From: Nepenthes gracilis
Taxonomy: Eukaryota; Streptophyta; Magnoliopsida; Caryophyllales; Nepenthaceae
DNA length: 64,000 nt
Reading direction: 5' to 3'
NCBI GenBank assembly: GCA_033239525.1
Contig: BSYO01000003.1
Location: 6,876,001-6,940,000 of the forward strand
The translations under genes and the position numbers were made by a program. Shown here in pieces: positions 36,116 through 49,517 of this stretch (positions within the stretch are counted from its first letter, which is position 1; every line of letters begins with the position of its first letter). The notes beneath the pieces were generated by a model, which saw only the letters and a list, made by a program, of their open reading frames with translations, ran no database searches and was not told the DNA's origin.

Positions 36116-37209
36116 TCGCAACCCGCATGGGATATGTACGCCAACGTGGTTTTCACCGTTGATTGAGATGGGAGAAGCCGGTGTACAAGTTCTTACATCC
36201 TGGACAGTGACATGGAGGCCGAGGTATCTCTGCTTTATTCTTGTAATCTTCCTCTGGTGAGACTAATGTGTTTTTCTTAAGACACTGGTCATTTGCTGGA
36301 AACTCTAGTTCTTTATTTCAAAGCTGCTAGTGAATAACTAGTAGCTGTTTGAGTTTGCTGTTTAAACACCATTTGAAACAGAAAATTGTGAATTTAATGT
36401 TATTTTTTCCCTAGAAAGGTTTCGATTCAGAGTTTTTTTAAAACCCATCCAAATGTAATTTTGACAAAAGTCGTAAGGCATACATTTTTTTCTCCAAAAT
36501 TGTCATGTAAATTCCCTTTCAAGTGTAACGGCAAGGTAATATTGTTTACTAGACTACCAAGAGCAATCAGTAAGAGTGATGTTATGATCCTCGCAATAAG
36601 AAAGCTTTTAATCTATTTAACTGTTAGAATTAAAAAATTTTTAAATAAATAATAATAATATTATTAAATTAATTAAATAATTATTTAATTTTTACTATTT
36701 ATTTATTTATTTATTTTCTAAATCTTCCTTCTTGAATAGTTTTGCCTTCCCATCACGAAGAGATCTTAACAGTTCTCATCACTAGCACGTATTCCCTCTT
36801 AATTCTTCCCTGTTAAAACCAACCAAACAGGCAGTTAGGGATGAGTAATTTCGACAAAACGAATATCAATAGTTTTTTCCTTTTTTTTGGGGGAGGTTAA
36901 GATAATTCATATTGCAGCAAATCAGTCTACCAAGTGCAGACAGCTGATGAAGCTACGACAGCATATGCAAATCTTAAGAGGCAAATTTTGTCAATCATCA
37001 TTGAAACAATGATTTAGCAAAACCAAAGATTTTGATACAAAACTTAACCCACAAGGTTGGTACTCACCGACGATTGGACGCGATATCCTATGACCAGAAG
37101 GATGTCCCTGTAAAACATATAAAATCTGTGTAACTTAATATCCTGTAGACAACTTCAGAGGTTTAAAAAGGCTAAAAGCATCATCTTGGGCAGGACAAGG
37201 GTAAAGTTG
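36116..37209. other. spacer between convergent IPK and eIF5A
   Basis: Holds both 3' UTRs. An ATAATAATATTATTAAATTAATTA stretch at 36,650-36,690 is very AT-rich. No promoter is expected here and none is seen. Confidence 0.6.
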
Positions 37210-40200
37210 TTATTTGGGACCAATGTCCTTGAGGGCGCAGATTTGCTCCTCTCCCATGGCAGACATCACAGTAACAATCAGGTCTTTCCCCTCAGCGAAT
37301 CCATCCTTGATCTGCTAGTAGTTCAGTAGTATTTACATCAGTAACAAACCGACATAGGACACTAAAATCATACATGAAAAAAGGTATAACAATAATTAAC
37401 GCAACCAATAACTGATGTAGGAAGGAACTGGGCCGGTCTTGGGTAAGGAGAGCCAAATCTGAGCCCATCCCAATCTTTAATCTTATAACCAGAACTCAAT
37501 ACATAATACTTCGAGTTGGATTGAAATTGATAATTTTAGTAATATCTAGACCCAATTCAACCCAACCCAACCCAACCCAAAAAACTAAACTAAGATATTC
37601 CTCTTAAAGAAAATTTTGATTGTGACAGTATAGTTTGTAATTAATTAAGTGAAAAACACAATTTACTAATGAATTGTAAATTTATAATACATCAAACATA
37701 ATTTAGCTAGTAAAAGATTTTCAAAAAATGCTTCTAACTAACAGGAACATAAACTGTACAAATTTCAAATCCACAAGCCAACTGAAATATCCAATGTCTC
37801 TAAATACCAAGCAACTCATTAAACATGTAGCACTATATAATCAGAATGGACAATATATAAAACAAAATAAAATATAAATATTGAGTTTATCATAATTAGG
37901 TTAGTATTTATCCTTTATATTGTGTGTATGTGCACGAGTGTGTATATATATATTATAATTGGATCAGGTTAGGGTTGGAGCATAGGTAAACCCAATATGA
38001 TGTTTCGGGTATTAGTCAAACTCAAACATGGTCAAAGTGGATATGTCAATTTATGCAGGGTTGTATTGGGTTCAGGTGTTTCTGTTATCCCTAAATGGTC
38101 GGCTAATTGGGTAGAAAGAGGGTTTGTTGAGAGTATACGCGATCAAGTCCATATTAAGATTCAAGCTGCATATCGCTTAAGCAGTTCCCAATCACTGCTT
38201 ACTTCAGAGCCTTTGCAATAGGCAAAAACAGTTTTATGGGTGATTTGCAATTGACCTGAGAGCAGATCTATTTGATTTAAAACTAACAGGTCAAGGATGA
38301 AATCCTTTGATGGCACAACTTAGAAGCAACTCAAATCTAATTAGAGAAGCCGGACACTGGCTCGACACAACATAACCTTGAAATGCCACAATTCAACCCA
38401 GTATCAAATTAAATGAATTAAACGGCATTCTTGTCAAGATCTGATTAAAATGACAAAAACCTAGAGTTGCCACTACTACTCTTCAATTAATGAAATCTAT
38501 GGCATCCTATAAATTTTCCACCATATCTTGTTTGTCAAATTCTCTCTTTTGTGAGACAGTAGTGTCTAAAATCATCTGATGCCATGTTGTACTGCTAAAT
38601 AGAGACTACACAATTTGAGGCACATCAACTGTCCGATGACTGACATTAAGTGCCAATCAAAGAACAATGAGTCACCTCTATTGTACACAATGACCGATCA
38701 ATAGTGTCATTTTTATAGAGGGAAATATTGCCAACAATGGAAAATTAAATCCCATCAGTTGCATCAAATGCATTAAGAACAGTTAGATATCCCCTTTTCA
38801 AGCTACTTCAACAAGAACACACAACACAGATAGTAAAGGCCAGCTAAATTCAAACAATCATCAGTACAAGATTCTACAGGTACTGACCTGTCCAAGCAGA
38901 TTTTCATCGGTTGGAAGCCTCAGGTCATCCTTAGTGTTGCCACTCTCAGTCAGCAAGCTAACCTGTGAAAAATAGGTGAATCAGATGAGAGAACTGAATC
39001 AAAAAAAGAAAAAAAAAAAAGAAAAAGAAAACAAGGTGACTGAAGCAAGCAAGCAAAAGCATGCACATACAAATCCATCCTCAGAAACATCAATCAGTTG
39101 GTAGTCAGTACGATTGACATGGGGAACCTGCAGAACATTGATAAAACTAAATGTCACAGCCTTTCTAAGAGAAGTTAAAATGCTATAGAGAAGTAGTGAT
39201 ATCTAAGAAAAAGACAATACATCGCAGTTGTGAGAGGAGGGAACAATATCTTCAAGTTTCTTGGCAGTGAAGATGTCTATTCCCACAAAGTGACATTTAG
39301 CATGACCGTGCTTGCCAGTTTTGGAAGTAGAAACCTCAACCACCTGCAACATGCACACAAAAATTGAAGGAAGATGCAAACCTATGGAGAAAATGGTGGT
39401 AATTCATGCCATGGAAGAAGAAACCCAAGTTTGGTTTTAGGAACATTTGGACCATACAAAGAGAAAAACCAAAGATTAACACCAACATAGATACCACATT
39501 GTGACAAAATTGCAAACTTCTTCGAATGAATAAGCACTGACAGATATTTTGTGGGTGGGCATAAATTTCTCATCTCATTATCAGATTATTTTGTACATCA
39601 ATTTTGTGTGCAAATGAACTCCAATACCATTATCAATAACATGAGTGTCATCATACAGATCGAATAGTGGAGTAAGGGAGATCGGTTGAGGTTTTGTGAG
39701 CCAGTAAAGGTTGTGGTAAGGGAGTGTCGGTATTGGGTGTGGTGGATTGGGTAGGGCAATTTCTCGGCTCTTAAGAACAGTGGAGTAAAGTAGACCGATG
39801 ATGGTTTTAAGAATCGATAAAAAATTAGTAGGCTATGTAGTGGGTTCAATGGGACTAATTCTTGGGTTTTGTGAATGGAGGAGTGAGGATAAGTGATGCT
39901 GGTTTCAGGGGTCTTGATCGGTTTGGTAAATCTCGTTTGTATATTCAATCCCTCACTCCATCCTCTCTCCTGTCTTTGTTTTTGTCCTTTTTTTTGGGGG
40001 GTGGGGGAGGGTGTTTCTTTTGAAATACAAATTCTCAAAAACATCTTCTTCAATAACTCCACTAGATGGAAATTCCTTATACATTTAACCTTCTCCCTTG
40101 TCTATTCTTTATAGAATTGTACTGCCGGGGAAATGGGGTGCCCCCACCAGGAAAATTGTTACTGCAGCTTAATCATACACTACACACAACTATTTTATTG

Positions 40201-43200
40201 AGGGCACATCTCAAAGGGTTAAATTAATCTTGATTGTTTTAGTTTCCATCAAATAATTCAATGCAGCTAATACCAAAATATAAGGAACATCTATAATCAC
40301 TGAACATGTTGAAGATCTTATTTGATTACAAACATCTTTACCACTATATAAAACAATACCTATCAAAAAAATACTATTACAAACAAACATCCTCTTGGTT
40401 CCATCATTTGCATTTTGTTACATTCCAACTTTCAAGTGTGCCTTCAGGAAAATAAAAGTCCAAAATAATGAGCTGGTTTTTCTTTTTCTTTTTTTTTTTT
40501 TTTTGGGGGCGCTCAGAAGTGGGCAAAACAAGCTATGGGCAGTTATTCTCAGACAAATGCATCTAACTAGTGTCACTAAGAACAGACTAGTCACAATTTT
40601 CTGAAATCACAAAGAAATAACAGCCCAAGAAAATTAATTCAGAAGTTTCCAAGCCTAAACGAGCATGGAAGTGAAAATTTTAATCTCAGAACAGAATCAA
40701 AAACAAAATTAGTTTACTCCAAACCAAAGGGATGCAGGAATAAATGATTACATACACTGAGAGAACCTTAAATTTAAGAACAGCATTAGGGGAAACCCTC
40801 GGATCATATAGTGTTCCATCCATCCATGTCCAAAAGGTATTCTCAAAATATTACTCTAAACTCATATGATCTGGCTTCCTAATTGAAAAGTTTGAAAGAG
40901 TTGCCGATACTAGAACTCAATATACAGAATAACATGATTAGAGGGCAATCATCTCACAGACCAAGGCCTCCAAGTCTGAACTGGCTGAAAAATGTGTATA
41001 TTCCACATCTTTCACGTGTAATTTCCATAACAGGTCTATTCATATATGCAACTTCCATCTCTTTCACCTCTTAAAAATGTGCTAACCTCCATAACCTCTG
41101 TTTCTTTCCAACATTGCTCCTTAGACCTGTAAGAACTCCACATGATTCTAAACACTTAGCTATTGTTCCAGTAAACCCAACTTACACTTAGCACCCAACA
41201 ACAACAACAAAATGGCAAACCAATTCAGGACAATGCTTGGGCTGGTGCGAAAGCCTTTGAACTTGCCTCCAAGGAAGCACCCTCCATCTCGGCACATTCA
41301 TGCACCAATTTCCATATCTCACCTCTCAAAGAGTTTTTCTTTACTAATATGGATTCAAAATATCCCCCATTACCTTGCGTAAAAATGATCTAGATTCCAC
41401 TTTGTCAAATTTACATATGTTTCTTTTAACTTTTTCATAGACATTGGCAGATAAATCTCAGGTTTGTATCTTGAGTTGGGATCCTTTTCTTATAACATGA
41501 CTCCAAGCCATTTTAGGCTCACCTACTTCACTACCTTTTGAATTCAATCTCATCAGCCAAACTTTTTTCACTCCCAAATCATTTGGCGTATGTTCTAGGT
41601 GTCCAAACAACTTTAGATGCACTTACCTCTTTTTTTTTTTTTTTTTTTTTAATACTACTGCTTCCTCGCCTAAATTGCCATGGATGTGCTCATGTCTTAC
41701 TTATCTTCCTAGAATCAACTATCAATTAATCCTCTCACCAGATGATGGAATTTTTTGTTTTCTTAAATAGAAAATCACAATAATCATATAATGGCCTTAG
41801 TGCTTCTGGAGACGACCAATCCAGTAGCTTCATGTTGGCTTTTATTATGGAATGCTTTTTTTATATAAAATTTGCACTACTCTAAAAAGATACCCATCAT
41901 CCTTATACGGCATATATAATCGAAATTAAGCATCTTCGATGATCAGAGCACTAGCACAAAAGCACATGTGGGTATAATATATTTAAATAAAAGATCGATG
42001 TACGTCTTGAAAAAGTGAGTCGAGATGACCATATCATCTAATAGCTAAATAGATAATACTTGCTGAGAAGTGACAACAGCTTCTATGCTTTATAACATTA
42101 TTACTACTACAATACCAAGCTTACATCATGTACTTTTTTCCCCCTAGGAAGTCTAGAGGCAAGAGTGAAAGTGGGAAAGGGTAGTTTGCACCCTTCTGGA
42201 AGTCATAATCTTAGTCTCATGATTTTCTCTTACTCTGTTTAGGCTCCCCATCTACATTCCACTAGAGGCTTCCTCTTATAGTTGTCCCTGAATGAGAAAA
42301 TACAAATGCAAGCAAGAAAGTACTAGTGAAACTCTCATGTACTGATCTATAATAGGCGTGGTTGAGAAAGGAGGTCGGTTTGTATGACTATTTTGCTTTA
42401 TTTGAACAATTTATGAAATCCGCTATGTATATGCACCGTTTTCTTTTCTTTTTTTTTTTCTTTTTCTATTTAAAATTTCGTAGTATAAAAGTTTTATTTC
42501 ATACATCTCGCACATCATATTGTGTGCTAAAAATAATAAACAACTACCCCTACATTATTTTTCCAATTACATGATGCACTGGAAACGCTAAAGAAATTGA
42601 ATAGCCAAAAGAAAATTCTACTAAATAAGTCTGATGGGTCCTGTAATCTTATAAGCCGGCCAAGAGAAGAGCCCATCCATCGGAATGCCCATAGGGCTGA
42701 AACCCAGCAGGGTCCCATACAACACAAAGCCCAGAAAACACCACTGCACGGCCTAAATCATGATGGGCAGGTAAAGAAGGGCAACAAGTAGGCCCAGTAG
42801 ACCACCCCCGTAAACCAGCCAATCACAGCACATGGAGCATCCCAGCTCTGCGGCCAGCAGTCTGATCAGAGCAAAGCACGCATACAGGAGACACAATCGC
42901 ACCATCGCCCCCCAACAACAGCTGCCATTGACAGTTTCCATTGTCGCACAGACAGCTTGACGAATTCTCGTAGGATAGCTATCACCATCCCCTGGCGCCC
43001 AAGATACGCAGAATCAACGACAACCTTACAAATACCCCTTCACCCCTGCCGGTGAAAAGGGGAAAACGATCCTTGCTCCTAATTGCCAAGAGAAAACAAA
43101 GAGCTCTCTCTCACTCTCGAAGCAATCAAATCTCAGAGAGAACTATCTCTCTCTCCCTTTCTCTCAGCCATTCCTTTGTGAGCGTAATCACAAGCCGCTC

Positions 43201-46200
43201 CCCATCAAGCACAAGTGCCGGAGCCAGGACCTCCGCCATCACTTTCATTCCCTCCACCCGTGCATCATAGCACTTTGCCTCTTCCATCTTTTTCTTCTTT
43301 CAAAAAGATTTCTAACTTGACCGTTAGAGGATAAACCGGGGAGTGAGTCCCGCCAATCCTCTTACCTCTTATTTATTTGCTGTGTTGCACAGGACCCAAT
43401 TTATCGGAGACAGAGACCAAACCCGTCTAAGCTCGACCTGCTGTGAAAGACCAGGAGGCTCCCTAATTCGTACAACAACCCGAATTCAGGGACGCATCAA
43501 AGTCGATGTTAGATTTTCTAGATGGATTTGGTCCACCCATGATGGGCAACCCAACCCAATCAATTATCATCTAACACTAGATGGAAATTAGTTTTGGTTT
43601 ATGGTAAAACCAAACTCTCTCCACTCTTTCACTTCTCATCTCACGTTGCTTAGCACATTCTCAAAGGTTGTAACCTCTCATTCATCCCACCTCCAGTGAG
43701 CTGTTGTTTTCTTCTTTTTAAATGATAAGAAGAAACTGCCATTTAGGCAATTTATAGAAAGAATATTACTCTCATTTTGGAGTTTGCAAAAAGGCGAAGG
43801 TTGCAGAGAGAGAAAAGTGAGAGGCATGAGAATATGGGGAGAGAGTTGCAATGGGTCAATTTGTTTCATCTTTAATTACTCAAAAGACACTATATTTGGA
43901 TTGGGAAAAATAGATATTTTTCGTTTGGGATTATATCCCGAACATAAAAATGAGTCCTCAACGGTGATTCAACCGATACCCGTGTTTCTATTGTTATTTA
44001 GGGCATAAACAGGTTAGTTTAATTTCATATTCTGTGATTCAACCGATACCCGTGTTTCTATTGTTATTTAGGGCATAAACAGGTTAGTTTAATTTCATAT
44101 TCTATAGAATTCATGACATTTACCTTCATAAACAGGTTGTTTCCCGGCATAATTTCTGATGCTTCGGGTTTATGCACATTTTTTTGTAGATAGATTGTGC
44201 TGCCATTTTCAAAAATAATTTCCATAAAAGTGGTATAACATTTATGCAGTATTCTTACATGTCATCCCTCTATATTTTTTTTAGAAATTTGCAACATTGA
44301 GTCTTAATCCCAAAACTTTGGGAGAACATAACTTTCTGTACATATTTCTTCATATCATGAAATTTGGATGTATGTTCAATGTTCATCATGAGCCTTCCAA
44401 CTATATATTGTATGAATTTTTTCGATATTAATGGCAATAGTTATGGAGGTTCAAAGTTTCAAACATTTTTGGGTTAAGGTATTCAAATTTGGAAAATGGA
44501 TAGAAATCATACATGTCATTTTATGCTTTGTGCATTATAAAATGGTGTGTTTTGATTGTAAGGTTGTATTTCTCATTGTCCCACTCTCGGTAAAGTTTGT
44601 GGCTGTTTCAAACTCCATTTTTTGTTATCCTTTAGGAAAATGTGACTATACCGATAGATTCAAGAGGTTTCTAAACATGAGCATTTGAGATTTCATAGCT
44701 AACAGAAAACTAGAAGGCAGCATTTGAGATTTCATAGCATTTGCCAATTCAGCCGGCAAATGCCACACCAACAGGATTGCTCAAATTTGTCAATCTCTTT
44801 TTAGAGGGGATGCCTTATTAATTGATGCCTTTATACTAATTAAACCCTCTATACAAACAACTCTACAATTAATGAACAACGGACAGAAAGAAAACATGCC
44901 CTAAGTCATTTATGACCATAGTGGTGAAATATATAAGTTATTTGTTTTTGTGGATACTTACAGTGATAATTCTTGGCATATTGAAAATAAACAAAATTGT
45001 CTTGCATTATTGACCCATCTGGGAGTAAATCGCTATTATGTGATGGCATTCCAGCTGTATTATTGAGCTCAATGACAAAAAAGTGCTCGGAAGCACATCT
45101 TTTGCCGTCAATGTACTATTGAAAATGAATTTTTCATTGTAACACTTCAAAATAATGAAGGGTTGGTTTATTTTTAAGGACCTATCATGCCTGGCTGAGC
45201 AAAAGAGAAAAATGCAATGGAATATGAAATGGAGGTCTAAGATCTCATCAAGTTTGGAAACAGGTTGATCTTATGCCAGGCAGGAAGCTCTTGAGAACAA
45301 AGGAGTTCTCAAAATGAAACATCAGAATAATAGATCCATTGGAAGGTATGAAACTTACCTTATGGCAAAAAGATATACCCAGCGTAGACATTATTTTTAT
45401 TTAAAAAATTCCTTTTGCCACTTGTTAGGCTTGCATTGGTTTGGCTTGAAATGATTTAAAATTTCTAATAACCATTGAAAAATAGTTGTCCTTTAATTTT
45501 GAATTAAAAGACATGGACAAGTGAATTTCATACTTCAATTAAAATTCACAGGAATAGGTCAAAAAAGTTTCTTACTTTGTTACAAGAATTATGAATTGAA
45601 TACATCCTTAAATGATTCAGTGAGAAGTAATGCAAACCAAAAAATATCATGTTTTAACTATAAACAAGGATGTCTTGGGCCTTGATGTGAGTCCTACGAC
45701 TTGAGATAAGAAAGAAAATATATCAGAGGTTCTATATCCTGGAGCAGTGGGAGCCTAGTGTATTAGTATTGTATGCTCGCACCGATGTTTAATTTTTCCA
45801 TCGTATTGGTAAGTAATAATCAAAACTAGGGATTGAATATTGGATATCTATCAAGATAATTAGTAATATATAAGATATACAACAGATTATTCCATTTGTA
45901 CCAAGGAATAAATTCCATAGTGAAATTACATATGGATGTTGTTTAGGAATAAAGTTTGATGACTAAAAATCAACTTTGGTTATGTGTTCTTGGATTATAT
46001 TAGTGCAATATCTTGGAGTAGCAGAAAATAAAACATGTGTTGATTTATCATCATTTATAGCTAAATTTGTGGTATGTTCAGCTGCAATGTGGAAGACTGT
46101 TTGGTTGAAGAGACTTCCTTTTGCATCTGAAAATTCTGAATGATAATATGAGATGATAATCATAATGTTTTTATTAGAATATAAGGCTACTGTTGCCGGA

Positions 46201-49200
46201 TATAGATCCCAAATTATCTCAGATAAACTAAACATATGAAGACCAACTACAATTTCATGAGAATTGTTAGAGCAAAAGAGATGTTTATATGATTTATATC
46301 TAATCATAATATAATTGTTAATCGCCTTACAATGGCTGTCGAGTAACACGGATTTTTCCTGAACATGGCAATCCTTGGAAAACGTAGATTGTAAATAGAA
46401 GCATGTGTAATAAACAATTCCATAATTGTTAATCGCCTCACAATGGCTATCACGTAACACTGATTTTTCTTAGACATGTCAATCATTGGTAAACATAGAT
46501 TATAAACAAAAGCATGTGTAACAAACAATTACTATGTGCATCTATAGTTCAGTTGTATAGACTATGTTATGCTTTGCTAGTTGAAACATAATATATGTGG
46601 TGGTATGAGCAGTCTAGCCAGCACACATCATAATTATAGTATGTTAAATACATATATCACAAAATGTATATCTGACAAGCTTGAAATTGGGCCTCTCGCA
46701 TGGACAATTGCCTCTAACGCTTAAAGGCATGTAGACCTGAGAAAGTTTTAAACATAGAATAATCTTAAAATGAGTATAGGATTAATTCAAAAGAGTTATC
46801 ACCTTAATAGAGGATTAAGATAAGGTCACTATAGTTCTTTATTTTGGCTGTGACAGAGATAGATATCCCCACCATCCATCCTGTCTGTCTAGAAGCCAAT
46901 TTTATGTCCCTAGTCAATGTTGAAATAAATGTAGGAGTAGGGAACTCAATTTAGGCATCAGGTATATTTTAACTAAAATCTATGAAGTACTGCCTTTTGA
47001 AAAATGGCATACACTCTAAAAGGGGAGAGCATAGCACTTTAACACATGATTCATATCAGTGTGCTAGACGACCAATAAGGAATTATGGGTAAATGAATCC
47101 ATACTTCCCAAAGTATGAGAGCCTTGAGGTTAATAAATAAACTCATTTTGTAACCTTTTGTTAATTTCAACTACTACTCAAAGTTTTGGTTCAAAACTTG
47201 CTACTTTCACTTCACTAATGACTGTGAGAGATTTATTTTTGCCACACACATCTAGGAAAACAGTTAGACTAAAATTAAACAATTCAAATTGAAAGGCAGA
47301 ACATATAATTTTACATCCGTACTTATATTCACTAGCTGGACAATTATCTTAAACCTATGAGAGGTAAAGGACACAATCGTGGATACAAAGCAGTAAAATG
47401 AGGTTAAGAACGCTCTTTAATAATGGATTAGAGATGTTTGAACTTAATGTAACAAAACATGCCTGCAGCACTACGAGATATATATTTTTACTTGTTTTTT
47501 TAAATTTTAGGTTTGAACCACTATGTACTCCTTACAGATGCAGAGTATTGAGCTCCTGTATTACAGGTATGCTTGCAGGTTGCAATCTTGTTAAAGTCGC
47601 AAGGCACATCGAAGCATAAAGGGTCCTTAGATCCCAAGCGCAAGCACAGACCTGATAGAAGTAAAACCTCTATTTATAATATATGTGTGTGTGAGTGTGT
47701 GTACAATGAATTTTAATTATTAAAGCTAATAATAGAATAAAAAACACCATAAAATATTCCTGATAGTAATCATCAAATTATTGTACAACTAATAACATAA
47801 AAGATAATAATAAATTAGTACAACTCACAAGAAAAAACACAAGAATAATAAATTCACTAAAAATATTATTCTCAAAATATTCCAAGCAAAGAGTGAGAGT
47901 ACATCATCAAAAAAATTCATCTTCTTCTCCTTTCTTAACTTATAAGTTTGACTTCTTCATTTTTAGATGCCCTCTAAGTTAAAATCTCCATCATTTACAA
48001 ACTCTGGCTCTACAGACACATATTATTCAACGTTTATACTATTTCTCAATCTACTATGATATATAACTTCACTAACAATTTTGGTTACAAGATCCTTCGT
48101 CAAATAATCATCCTCAAATACAAATTGATTATCTTGACAATGGTTTTATCCATTCTTTAATTTAATCGATCCAGTTGTACTAATACCATTTAGTGTCAAA
48201 AGTAATAATTAAATATAATGGCTAAATTTAAAAATATATATATTTTTTCTTGATTAAACCTATGAGACATTCAAAGCACACGCCTTAAGCCTTAACAAAA
48301 AGCAAATGCCTTAGAGCCTAGGTGAACACCTTTTGAAATGAGTCTCGCCTAGGTATGTTGAGATGCCAAGCTTTTAGCCTTGAGCCTAGGCACCCCTTCA
48401 ACAACATATACTAGTCGCACAACACATTTAGTATATCAAAAGTTCTGAACTGAATTGAAAGATAGAAATTTTATCCACGTGAAAATTGTGTTTAAGCCCA
48501 TCATGTGCAAGTGGGACATTTTAGATTTTCTGGACTGATTGGGCACTCATGATGATATGGAATCTGACCAGATCCATTACCATCTATCACTAGACGGAAG
48601 TTTTGGTTCTTGGTCAAACCATACTCTCTCCGCTCTTCTATTCTCCTGCCACGTTATTTCGCTCATTCTCAAGAGTTGTTACCACTCACTCTTCCCACAA
48701 TGAGGGAAGTTGTTTTCTTCTTTTTGAACGATTAGAAGAAACTGCCTTTCGCTTGGTTTACAGAGATAATATTACTATCATTTGGGGGTGTTAAAAAATG
48801 GATAATGTTGCTGATAGAGAAAAGTGAGAGACGTCAAAATACGAAGAGAAACTTGTAATGGGTCAATTTGTGTTCCCTTTAATTACTCAAAACACATTGT
48901 ATTTGTGGGGTAAAAAGTGAGCATTTATTGTTTGTGGTTATAACTGAACCTAAATTGAGTCTTATAATCGAACCGATTCTAGTGATTCTTCAGTTATTTG
49001 GATCTTAAACAATTTAATCTAGTTTCCTTTTGTAAATATTTATGACCTATATTGATGTTCAGTGATAATTAAAATGAGATGAAACATCTGTAGCGAAGCA
49101 CAATCAGAAACTATAACCTAGAAAATGGAAAATTTGAACTGCTTATGCAACAACATTGATTAATCACAATTTACGGGGGAAAAAAAAACAGAGAGAGAGA

Positions 49201-49403
49201 GAAATAAGGATCAAACCATGAAGAACAAATCCATAACATCTGAAAACTAATCAAAACATCAAATCAATAGGCGTTCAGACCTTGCATGGGCGGCCTTTGA
49301 TAACAATGTAGCCGTTCTTACGGATAGTACCAGCCTGCTGCGGGTAGGTCTTCGAGGCTCCAGCATCGGCCTTCGATTCGAACTGGTGCTCTTCGTCCGA
49401 CAT
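37210..49403 (-). CDS. eIF5A: translation initiation factor eIF5A, 5 exons
   Basis: Small ribosome-binding factor that promotes peptide bond formation at difficult sequences and termination; it needs a hypusine modification. Minus-strand exons in coding order: 49403-49281, 39343-39221, 39127-39071, 38962-38888, 37311-37210. Introns are GT-AG, each exon is a whole number of codons, and the product is 159 residues, the normal plant length. It begins [20 protein letters not shown]. The hypusine loop [15 protein letters not shown] has the modifiable Lys at 52, followed by [14 protein letters not shown] and IVPSSHNCD, then the OB-fold C-domain ending CALKDIGPK. No residue looks wrong. Intron 1 is 9,937 bp, mostly retroelement DNA. 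A TATATAA box stands 115 bp upstream of the ATG. It faces IPK tail to tail and precedes the BUB3.3 locus in the same orientation. Confidence 0.97.
37312..38887 (-). other. eIF5A intron 4 (1.6 kb)
   Basis: Noncoding. Contains (CCCAA)n at 37,552-37,580 and TTGGGTTC/TAGGGTTGG-like patches at 37,970-38,080 on the other side of an AT-rich core. This could be a foldback transposon remnant, but I could not pair clear ends. Confidence 0.7.
37552..37580. repeat. (CCCAA)n short tandem repeat
   Basis: Five to six CCCAA-type units in eIF5A intron 4. Confidence 0.85.
42632..43499 (+). mobile_element. solo LTR, 868 bp, with target duplication AAGTC
   Basis: Begins TGATGGG and ends CGCATCA (inverted ends TGATG/CATCA). 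AAGTC is present directly on both sides (42,627-42,631 and 43,500-43,504). The 3' part has the ACTTGACCGTTAGAGG and GAGTCCCGCCAATCC blocks typical of several plant Gypsy LTRs. No internal domain and no second LTR, so one LTR remains after recombination. It lies in eIF5A intron 1, only about 7 bp from the left end of the Copia element there. Confidence 0.88.
43507..44125 (+). repeat. left LTR of the Copia element (with 70-bp duplication)
   Basis: Aligns with 48,519-49,060 through blocks such as CACTAGATGGAA/CACTAGACGGAA, GTTGTTTTCTTCTTTTT, AAGAAACTGCC and AATGGGTCAATTTGT. Includes the tandem duplication at 43,964-44,103. Confidence 0.75.
43964..44103. repeat. perfect 70-bp tandem duplication
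   Basis: Units 43,964-44,033 and 44,034-44,103 appear identical, starting GTGATTCAACCG and ending TTTCATATTCT. The right LTR of the same element has one diverged copy, so the duplication is recent. Confidence 0.92.
45215..46190 (+). pseudogene. Copia pol remnants (RT and RNase H)
   Basis: The first part resembles the N-terminal edge of Copia RT: Y-E-M-E, then V-W-K-Q-V-D-L, PGRKLL, and an [13 protein letters not shown] string. The second resembles RNase H near ISWSS-K and [16 protein letters not shown]. The central RT with the catalytic YVDD motif was not found. The remnants are plus strand and heavily mutated. Confidence 0.65.
46312..46531. repeat. 111-bp tandem duplication
   Basis: Units 46,312-46,422 and 46,423 to about 46,531, sharing TAATTGTTAATCGCC, ACAATGGCT and AGCATGTGTAA with scattered substitutions. 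Confidence 0.85.
48519..49060 (+). repeat. right LTR of the Copia element
   Basis: See the element entry. Diverged relative of 43,507-44,125, preceded by the purine tract at 48,509-48,518. Ends about 220 bp from eIF5A exon 1. Confidence 0.7.
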
Positions 49404-49517
49404 CCTTCCACGAAAAGAGCGACAGAAAACCAAAAGACCTAGCCAGAGACAAAGAATACGCCACGGGAAGAGAGAGAGGCAGGACAATAGGCGTATTGCG
49501 CGTGGGAGCAGTGTGCA

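Larger units (their letters stand above)
43507..49060 (+). mobile_element. old autonomous-type Copia element in eIF5A intron 1
   Basis: Two diverged direct repeats of about 0.5-0.6 kb flank about 4.4 kb. The right one is preceded by AAGTGGGACA, the usual Copia polypurine tract, and starts TTTTAGATTTTC where the left one has TGTTAGATTTTC. Between them on the plus strand are Copia pol relics: an RT start (about 45,215-45,400, [24 protein letters not shown]) and an RNase H region (about 45,960-46,140, with [16 protein letters not shown]). Many stops and frameshifts show great age. It lies opposite to the host gene. The 3' LTR ends are estimated. The primer site after the left LTR is not recognisable. 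Confidence 0.75.
39344..49280 (-). other. eIF5A intron 1 (9.9 kb)
   Basis: Contains the solo LTR at 42,632-43,499 and the old Copia element at 43,507 to about 49,060. The gene-proximal part (39,344-42,631) has several T-runs (40,480, 41,630, 42,455) followed by unplaced sequence and no recognised gene. Confidence 0.85.

Noticed and set aside
37552..38080. Foldback transposon between CCCAA-rich and TTGGGT-rich patches
   Set aside because: The patches are only loosely complementary. I could not pair terminal repeats or find a target duplication.
48290..48400. GCCTAGG/GCCTTGAGCCTAGGC-rich patch as a small inverted-repeat transposon
   Set aside because: Short GCC-rich words recur, but no defined ends or flanking duplication were found. 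It is kept as part of the old Copia interior.
49275..49487. Earlier Met at 49,487 as the eIF5A start
   Set aside because: The extra residues are not part of eIF5[10 protein letters not shown] at 49,403 is the conserved plant start, and the upstream stretch is the 5' UTR.
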